Assembly: GCA_964525165.1 (NCBI GenBank)
Contig: CAZGGG010000034.1
Span: 1 to 31,622 of the forward strand
Direction: 5' to 3'
DNA from: JAWLFI01 sp964525165
GTDB lineage: Bacteria; Bacteroidota; Bacteroidia; Chitinophagales; Saprospiraceae
Length of the DNA stretch: 31,622 bases
Made by a program: the position numbers and the translations under genes
The notes under the pieces: generated by a model
Seen by the model: the letters and a program-made list of their open reading frames with translations, nothing else
Database searches by the model: none
What the model was told of the DNA's origin: nothing
Part shown: one piece after another, positions 26,898 to 31,622 of the stretch
How the letters are laid out: each line of letters starts with the position of its first letter
Position numbering within the stretch: position 1 is the first letter of the stretch

Positions 26898-28277
26898 TTA
26901 GTTCTCTATGGGTAGGTCAATGCTAAAAGTAGTGCCTTTGCCCGGCTCACTGAGCACTTGAATGTTTCCTTTATGCTGGTCTATAATTCTTTTGCTGATA
27001 TNNNNNNNNNNGGGTTCAAACACTCTTCGCTTCACATCCTCTGGCATTCCTTGTCCGTTATCTTGAATGTCAACAATGCAGCAGTCATTTTTTCGATAAA
27101 TGGATATACGTAATTGTCCTTCTTTTTCCATCGCGTCGATGGCATTATCGATGATGTTTGTCCAGACTTGATTTATGGCACCCACATTAAGGGAGATTTC
27201 AGGTAGTGCCGGTTCAAAGGATTTGATGACCTGAATGTCTTTCTGCTTTAATTTGTGTTGTAGCATTCGTAGGGTGTTGTTGATCAAGTCTTCCAAACGA
27301 ACTTTAGATTGATCAAACCCTTGGTCCATGTGACTGAAACTTTTGATAGAGCCTACCAAATCTGAGATTCGCTCTGCACCATCCGTAATATCTTTAAGTA
27401 ATGATGAAAGCTCCAATTGTTCGTGCCAGCGAGTGATAAAAAATGTGAGCTCTCCTTCTTCCAGTATATCCTCTAAAGGCTTTAAATCGTCTACTCGTAC
27501 TTCTTCATCCGTAAATACATCAGCTAAATCCTCAGCATTATCGATACCGATTTCATCTAACCAATCCCACCAGTCATCCCTGATCTCTTCTTGTTCTAAA
27601 AGAGAAAGACTGGAACGGGCTTCAAAGGTGCATTGAAATGAGTTTTCCATGACTTGCCGGACTTGATCCCTTTTGTTTTCGGGGAGGGATTCGTAAATTT
27701 TGGCTTTAAATCCTTCTAGTTTATCAATGAGAGAGGAAGCTGCTCGCTTAACTGAGGAAGCGGGATTGTTGAGCTCATGAGCTAAACCTGCCGACAATTT
27801 TCCCAAAGCCATCAATTTCTCAGTTTGTACTTGGTTTTGGGTGAAGTTACGCGTGCGATCCAACATATTGGAGACCAGAGCCTGTACCATAGGGTAGGAG
27901 CGATTGACCATTTCGGTAAAGTGCTTCTTATTCAATTTGAAAATAACGCTTTCCTTAACGGCTTTTCCTAATCCTGTGGCATGGGTCATTCGTGAAAAAG
28001 GAAGCACTCCGCTAATGGCCGGTGCATCAATCGTGCCGGCAGCAATCATTTCATTATTCTGAATTCTATAGAAAGCGATTGCACCACTTACCATGATGAG
28101 CATTTCATCAACTGCTTCTCCCGGTTGAAAGAGCGTATCTCCTTCGGAATAATGATATTCAGAAGATTCTTTAATGAGCCATAGGAGCGTTTCTTCTTTG
28201 ACGGTGCGAAATTCTTCGATGGCTCGGAGTTTTAGGATGAGCTCTTCTTTGGAAAGACTAGAAGTTGGATGATTCAT
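26898..28277 (-). CDS. Cyclic-nucleotide-binding-domain sensor histidine kinase, with assembly gap in the ATPase domain
   Basis: A predicted cytoplasmic kinase of about 460 residues plus missing sequence, without transmembrane segments. Residues about 18-135 form a cNMP-binding/CRP-like domain (YSEGDTLFQPGEAVDEMLIMVSG). The H-box LSAGLAHELNNPASSV gives phospho-acceptor His167. A long helical insert (about 190-300) follows, then the ATPase N-box (WTNIIDNAIDAME) and DNGQGMPEDVKRRVFEP. Ten Ns at 27002-27011 fall where the phosphate-binding FF-TTK-GTGLGL segment must be, so roughly 15-20 residues are absent from the assembly; the gene resumes at ISKRIIDQHKGN. It is probably intact in the organism and phosphorylates the fused receiver two bases downstream. 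It is the first gene of the five-gene run. Confidence 0.9.
   Translation of the reverse strand: MNHPTSSLSKEELILKLRAIEEFRTVKEETLLWLIKESSEYHYSEGDTLFQPGEAVDEMLIMVSGAIAFYRIQNNEMIAAGTIDAPAISGVLPFSRMTHATGLGKAVKESVIFKLNKKHFTEMVNRSYPMVQALVSNMLDRTRNFTQNQVQTEKLMALGKLSAGLAHELNNPASSVKRAASSLIDKLEGFKAKIYESLPENKRDQVRQVMENSFQCTFEARSSLSLLEQEEIRDDWWDWLDEIGIDNAEDLADVFTDEEVRVDDLKPLEDILEEGELTFFITRWHEQLELSSLLKDITDGAERISDLVGSIKSFSHMDQGFDQSKVRLEDLINNTLRMLQHKLKQKDIQVIKSFEPALPEISLNVGAINQVWTNIIDNAIDAMEKEGQLRISIYRKNDCCIVDIQDNGQGMPEDVKRRVFEPXXXXISKRIIDQHKGNIQVLSEPGKGTTFSIDLPIEN
27002..27011. other. Assembly gap (10 N) inside histidine kinase
   Basis: Ten Ns keep the frame by chance, but the conserved ATP-lid and G2-box residues between VFEP and ISKRIID are missing. 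The real gap should be nearer 45-60 bases. Confidence 0.9.
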
Positions 28278-28556
28278 ACTACAAGTTACAAAAGCTATGC
28301 ATTCGATGCCTATAAAAATATGGAAGCTTGGTGGACTACTTCAGGCTGAGTATGGACCTATGGAGATCACTCTATGATTTCTGAGACAATCGCTGAGACA
28401 AGGATATCCACTTCTTGATCGCGGCTTCCAATATCTTGCTTCGTCCCTATCTTCTTGCTATTTATTTCTCTGTTTTGCTCCCAATGAATGATAGGGTGGT
28501 TTCTATGCCTCATGATTTAGTTGTATATTGAGTTATAGAAAAGGAATCTATACCTC
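28278..28556. other. Intergenic region upstream of the kinase operon
   Basis: Together with 28557-28794 this is the only stretch over 300 bases without an intact recognised gene. It holds a possible 48-codon ORF on - (28367-28513) and two near-identical 14-base repeats (28502-28515, 28547-28560). The kinase operon promoter must lie here or within the small ORF; no exact TAnnTTTG element was found on the - strand, the nearest being TAGCTTTT close to the kinase start. Confidence 0.5.
28367..28513 (-). CDS. Possible small protein of 48 residues, unknown
   Basis: ATG at 28513 to TGA at 28367-28369 encodes MRHRNHPIIHWEQNREINSK at the start and ends in the amphipathic stretch DQEVDILVSAIVSEIIE. 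The Arg/Lys-rich first half and acidic-hydrophobic second half look more like a real peptide than random translation, but I recognise no family and see no Shine-Dalgarno. It lies 89 bases upstream of the kinase start on the same strand and diverges from the Fic remnant. It could be an independent small gene or the tail of a decayed one. Confidence 0.3.
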   Translation of the reverse strand: MRHRNHPIIHWEQNREINSKKIGTKQDIGSRDQEVDILVSAIVSEIIE

Positions 28557-28560
28557 ATGA
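28502..28560 (+). repeat. Pair of 14-base direct repeats at divergent ORF starts
   Basis: TCTATGCCTCATGA (28502-28515) and TCTATACCTCATGA (28547-28560) differ by one base and start 45 bases apart. The first covers the ATG of the small - strand ORF, the second the ATG of the Fic remnant on +. They may be operator half-sites or chance. Confidence 0.4.
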
Positions 28561-28739
28561 AATGGAATTGGCAACAAGATCATTGGCCGAATTTTTCATA
28601 CCACTCGGAGAAAATTCAGAAGTATGAACGTGAATTCCTACACAGAGCAGGAGTGATGTACGGAAGTTTTAAACACGTGCAGAGTGAAGACCGTGATCAA
28701 CTAAGTGTTCAGCTTTTCTGTTTCTTAAAATTATATTGA
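28557..28739 (+). pseudogene. Truncated N-terminus of a Fic-family (DUF4172) protein
   Basis: The first 53 or so of 60 residues (MKWNWQQDHWPNFSYHSEKI, then YEREFLHRAGVMYGSFKHV and EDRDQLSVQL) match the N-terminal DUF4172 helical region of Fic-family proteins as I know it. Intact members have about 350-370 residues, continuing with an ISDEALKTSEIEGE-like segment and then the HPFxxGNGR catalytic motif that transfers AMP. Here the frame departs after SVQL into FCFLKLY and stops, and neither the rest of DUF4172 nor a Fic motif is found downstream in any frame before the next gene. This is a decayed or deleted copy, typical of mobile toxin-like genes. Confidence 0.65.
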
Positions 28740-28768
28740 GTGTAAATCCTTTACAAACGGATTTACAC
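28740..28768. repeat. Inverted repeat / hairpin
   Basis: GTGTAAATCC (28740-28749) and GGATTTACAC (28759-28768) form a perfect 10-base stem with a 9-base loop. TGTAAA (28741-28746) can alternatively pair with TTTACA at 28750-28755. It lies 27 bases after the stop of the - strand lipoprotein gene but lacks a T-tail on that strand, so terminator function is uncertain. It also sits at the broken end of the Fic remnant. Confidence 0.55.
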
Positions 28769-28794
28769 AAAAACTAGCAAGTTCCTGTCAGACT

Positions 28795-29436
28795 TTACTC
28801 GAAAATAAGTTTGGTAACCACGACCACGAGGATGTCCCCATTTTTATATCCAAACGGACCTATCAAGGCATCTGTTCCTTCAAAGTCATCTATTCGGGTA
28901 TCTTCAAAGTTGCCGGGCAGATCTGGCCCTGAAAATTCAACTAAATCTTGCTGAACCCGACCATCCTCATTAATCACAAAGGAGATATCCATTTTGAGGA
29001 AAAATTCATTATTCTCATAATGGAAAAGCCCCTCATAGATAGTATCAAAAGGTATCCTAAGCACCCCATCTCCAATTTCATATGGGACTATGGTGTCTCG
29101 ACCAATAGTAATCGAGTCCAAAATCTCAAACACGCGGATTTCTGTTTCAGATAATAACTCAAAACCTCGATGCGGCTGAAAGAACTCAAAATAATCCCCT
29201 TCTTCAAATAACTCCTTTATCATTTCTAAAGCAGTATCAATACTCGAGGATTGGGTGGAAGTAAGTGTATAATTTTCCCACACATCATTCTCCGCAACGA
29301 GCACCTTTGTATTCAAGCTTCGAAAAGTAGAAGGCTCAAGTATATTGGGATATACATCCATCTCTACGCTATTATCGTTGCAGGAAGGTAAAATAATTGA
29401 TAGCAGGACTAAAGTAAGAAGACTAAAGGGTTTCAT
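28795..29436 (-). CDS. Predicted lipoprotein, unknown function
   Basis: A 213-residue protein with a lipoprotein signal peptide (MKPFSLLTLVLLSIILPSC, Cys19 as lipidation site). The mature part is acidic and rich in Glu, Asp, Phe and Tyr, with predicted beta strands and a helix near 60-80 (SIDTALEMIKELFEEGDYF). No family is recognised. It starts 10 bases after the T9SS-sorted protein gene, so the two are probably co-transcribed, and a cell-surface role alongside that protein is possible. Base composition is more AT-rich than the metabolic genes to the left. Confidence 0.72.
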   Translation of the reverse strand: MKPFSLLTLVLLSIILPSCNDNSVEMDVYPNILEPSTFRSLNTKVLVAENDVWENYTLTSTQSSSIDTALEMIKELFEEGDYFEFFQPHRGFELLSETEIRVFEILDSITIGRDTIVPYEIGDGVLRIPFDTIYEGLFHYENNEFFLKMDISFVINEDGRVQQDLVEFSGPDLPGNFEDTRIDDFEGTDALIGPFGYKNGDILVVVVTKLIFE

Positions 29437-29446
29437 AAGTTTAGGT

Positions 29447-29579
29447 TTATAGTTTTACAAATCGTTTTTCTATATGCTCTCCATTTACTAATCGGACTCT
29501 TACAAAATACAATCCGGCTTGTAAAGCAATGACATTTAATTTGACGTGTTGTCGATCATTAACCTTTATTAAATCCTTG
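29447..29579 (-). CDS. C-terminal T9SS type A sorting domain of the large secreted protein (fragment beside assembly gap)
   Basis: The last 43 or so residues, ending LQAGLYFVRVRLVNGEHIEKRFVKL, have the pattern of the type A C-terminal domain that targets proteins through the type IX secretion system: a GLYFVRV strand followed by a terminal Lys-rich strand. The preceding fragment ends in DNFDIAPNKE, close to the xxxPNP start of such domains, so only the middle of the domain is lost in the gap. It belongs to the same gene as the two fragments to its right. Confidence 0.8.
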
Positions 29580-29637
29580 NNNNNNNNNNNNNNNNNNNNN
29601 NNNNNNNNNNNNNNNNNNNNNNNNNNNNNNNNNNNNN
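29580..29637. other. Assembly gap (58 N) inside the T9SS-secreted protein gene
   Basis: Fifty-eight Ns interrupt the sorting domain. The flanking fragments are in different frames at this length, so the size is approximate. Confidence 0.95.
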
Positions 29638-30546
29638 ATTTCTTTATTAGGTGCAATATCAAAGTTATCAGTAAAAATACCTTTCTCCGGGTCAATTAAC
29701 TCATAGATTGTGGTATCAACTGGTTTGGCTCCGAATAATTTGACAATTATATCTGATGGGATATGTGTAAGCCTATAGCTGGGATTTGATATACAGCTTG
29801 TCGGTTGTGGGTAAAAATAATCACATGGACATACGAAGGTATTGAATGCCAACCAATCACAGTAGGCAGTGTTTATTAATTCTTCTCCACGTCTAATTTG
29901 AATTTGTTCTCCACACTTTTGTTCTAGTACATCTATATTAGAACCCAAAAGCCGATAATTCCCATCGTTCGTGAGGCATAATTGAAAACGGAGACAGGCA
30001 GCCATTTCTCCATCTAACCTTGAGACCACCGATTGTATTTGGGCTAAAATATCGTCTGAAATTCCAGGTAAGCTCTCTTCCAATTTTCCAGCTTCTTTTA
30101 GACTTAGAAAGTGCGGATAACTTATCGTTGCAACTTGCAAACATCGTTCATTTCCTATATTTGGAGTAATTCCGTTGTTAACGTATATAAGATTTTCGGG
30201 GCACTCCTTATGATCATTAAACGGTCCTGAACAAATTATCTTTAGACATCCATTTTTATCTGTGTAGGTAAATCTAGGTTTTCCTGTAAGTAGTTCCAAT
30301 TTGTTAATCACTTCTAGATTACAGTCGCAGAATGTAACTCTATCACACCAATCCAGCCCATAGTTACTCAAATGATATAAAGCTGCGTCGGCTAAAGCTC
30401 GATTTGGATGGTTTTCTAAAAAAAGTTGAGAATGATAAACAGTGGTGGTAATTGCATTACACTTTACTTCTTTAAACACGGGGTCTAAATTTGAACCACT
30501 CGGTGCCCGACACTCTATTTCAAACTTACATGTTCCAAATTGGTTT
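29638..30546 (-). CDS. Large secreted T9SS-sorted protein, middle fragment (after frameshift)
   Basis: About 300 residues continuing the upstream fragment in a shifted frame; it is open back to 30569, but protein-like continuity begins around 30546 with NQFGTCKFEIECRAPSG. It is Cys-rich (WCDRVTFCDCNLE, CPCDYFYPQPTSC, CLRFQLCLTNDG) and resembles the Cys-containing extracellular modules of Bacteroidota surface proteins, without a family I can name. Near its end DNFDIAPNKE leads into the sorting domain. Deleting one T from the TTT at 30544-30546 restores a continuous frame, so this is one gene with a frameshift or a sequencing error. Substrate or partner is unknown. Confidence 0.65.
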
Positions 30547-31622
30547 AGAGAATGTCTCAGTAGTACCAATAAAAGATCCTGAACAATACATATTCCAGAT
30601 ACAAGTCCCTAATTCTGAATCAAAATAAGCATACTCATAAGTCAAGTCCTTGTATTGAAGATCAATAGAAAATTCATGAATACACTCACCAAAAAGCTCA
30701 ATGCGCACCTGTACAGTGTTACTTAAAATACCTTCTTCAGATAAATCATAATACCAAGGACTTACATCACCTGAACCGACATATATGGGATTATCACTAT
30801 TATTAAGATAAATCAAAATGACATCATCCTCATAATTGGGCAGATTAAACTCAAGAAAGCCTGAAATAGATCCATTAATTCCCCCTGCACAATCTATCCC
30901 TTGATCATGAATATAATGATTTCGTAGGTTCACCTCATTCTCATTGTCGCAGCCCGGTACATATACTTCTAAACGTATATCAAAAATACTACAACCATAT
31001 TCAAACGTTATATCATACCAGCCTGATTCAAGCCCCTCAAACAATCCGGTGGATGAAAAATATTGAGCACCACTCAAATCATGATCTGCTGTCATTGTAA
31101 ACCCTTCCGGCAAGACAAGTTCACTTAAATCTACTTCAATTGAACCCATCATTGTACTCGAAATATGAGGATAAACAGTATAATCTAAATCTTCAGCCTC
31201 CAATGAAGGATAGCCTACTGTATTTTGACACTGATAAGCTTCTGGATTTTCTCCATTATTATAACAACAACAAAGCTCAAAAACACCGGATTTTACGAGG
31301 CAATTACCTCTATCTCCATCACTATTTACATTATATAAGTTATACTCATAATCGCCTGAAGGTAAATTTCCAACTGTGAATTGAGATCCGGATACTAGTC
31401 CAATAGAATATGCAGCTCCAATATCGTTTCTGACTAGTACGAGAAATAGTTCAGTCTCATTACTATTATTAAAAACTATCGATCCATCATCATTTGAATT
31501 ACAATCAGAAATATGACCTATCTCTTTGACGGTAATCGTATTTGAAAGAGATTGAATCCCATAAGAATAGGTGTTTGTACAACCATGGTTATTACTCACC
31601 TCCAAAGTGTACACACCTACAC
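30526..31622 (-). CDS. Large secreted T9SS-sorted protein, upstream fragment, open at window edge
   Basis: About 360 residues, open to the right edge with codons upstream of the GTG at 31614 still reading VGVYTLEVSN, so the true start lies outside. It looks like repeated beta-sandwich modules of an adhesin-like or SprB-like extracellular protein: GVYTLEVSNNHGCTNTYSYG, LPSGDYEYNLYNVNSDGD, ESGWYDITFEYGCSIFDIRLEVYVPGC and GINGSISGFLEF, rich in Asn, Gly, Ser, Tyr and paired Cys. The frame ends at TAA near 30526 after the shift at 30544-30546. Combined with the following fragments this is the 3' part of a large surface or secreted protein. Its AT-rich composition differs from the core genes to the left. 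Confidence 0.7.
   Translation of the reverse strand, partial: VGVYTLEVSNNHGCTNTYSYGIQSLSNTITVKEIGHISDCNSNDDGSIVFNNSNETELFLVLVRNDIGAAYSIGLVSGSQFTVGNLPSGDYEYNLYNVNSDGDRGNCLVKSGVFELCCCYNNGENPEAYQCQNTVGYPSLEAEDLDYTVYPHISSTMMGSIEVDLSELVLPEGFTMTADHDLSGAQYFSSTGLFEGLESGWYDITFEYGCSIFDIRLEVYVPGCDNENEVNLRNHYIHDQGIDCAGGINGSISGFLEFNLPNYEDDVILIYLNNSDNPIYVGSGDVSPWYYDLSEEGILSNTVQVRIELFGECIHEFSIDLQYKDLTYEYAYFDSELGTCIWNMYCSGSFIGTTETFSKPIWNM

Noticed and set aside
27343..27636. 97-codon Ser-rich frame on + strand inside the kinase gene
   Set aside because: The Ser-rich product is the reverse reading of the acidic helical insert of the kinase, a common artefact.
28278..31622. Prophage, IS element or CRISPR array in the AT-rich end
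   Set aside because: No integrase, transposase, phage gene, tRNA att site or regularly spaced repeat was found; only a Fic remnant and surface-protein genes.

Overview
The window looks like chromosomal DNA from an aerobic, free-living member of the Bacteroidota, probably near the Saprospiria/Chitinophagia/Cytophagia side, though the exact family cannot be read from the sequence. Evidence: a PorP/SprF-type protein followed by an OmpA/PD40 protein, a type IX secretion (T9SS) C-terminal sorting domain, secreted proteins with regulatory carboxypeptidase-like domains, a six-gene Na+-NQR operon, almost no Shine-Dalgarno sequences, and TAnnTTTG-type -7 promoter elements. It is draft assembly: three runs of N (22410-22419, 27002-27011, 29580-29637) all lie inside genes.

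Layout. 2-5731: 3' part of parE (topoisomerase IV subunit B), lon, a small secreted protein and metF, all on +. 5731-9462: a secreted M14 metallopeptidase starting on the metF stop codon, then fumarylacetoacetase, ended by a hairpin terminator that also serves the convergent gene. 9527-11160 (-): a lipoprotein with two zinc-ribbon-like repeats and a DUF2279 protein. 11245-15457 (+): a PorP/SprF, OmpA/PD40, DUF1573 and PnuC gene run behind a TATATTTG element. 15582-21960 (+): nqrABCDEF behind a TATCTTTG element, ended by a strong hairpin. The NqrA here has an unusual signal peptide plus membrane anchor in front of its normal domain.

21983-28277 (-) is the most interesting block: five genes with gaps of 1-25 bases. 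In transcription order they encode a cyclic-nucleotide-binding-domain histidine kinase, a response regulator fused to a thioredoxin-reductase-like flavoprotein that lacks the redox CxxC, an EgtB-like sulfoxide synthase, a fold-type I PLP enzyme and an EgtD-like histidine methyltransferase. This reads as a compact thiohistidine (ergothioneine-like) pathway in which the PLP enzyme could be the C-S lyase, joined to a redox or nucleotide signalling pair.

28278-31622 is more AT-rich and looks accessory. It holds a possible small ORF, the broken N-terminus of a Fic-family (DUF4172) gene, an inverted repeat, a lipoprotein of unknown function and the 3' part of a large T9SS-secreted protein interrupted by a frameshift and an assembly gap. 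No tRNA, rRNA, CRISPR array, IS element or integrase was recognised.
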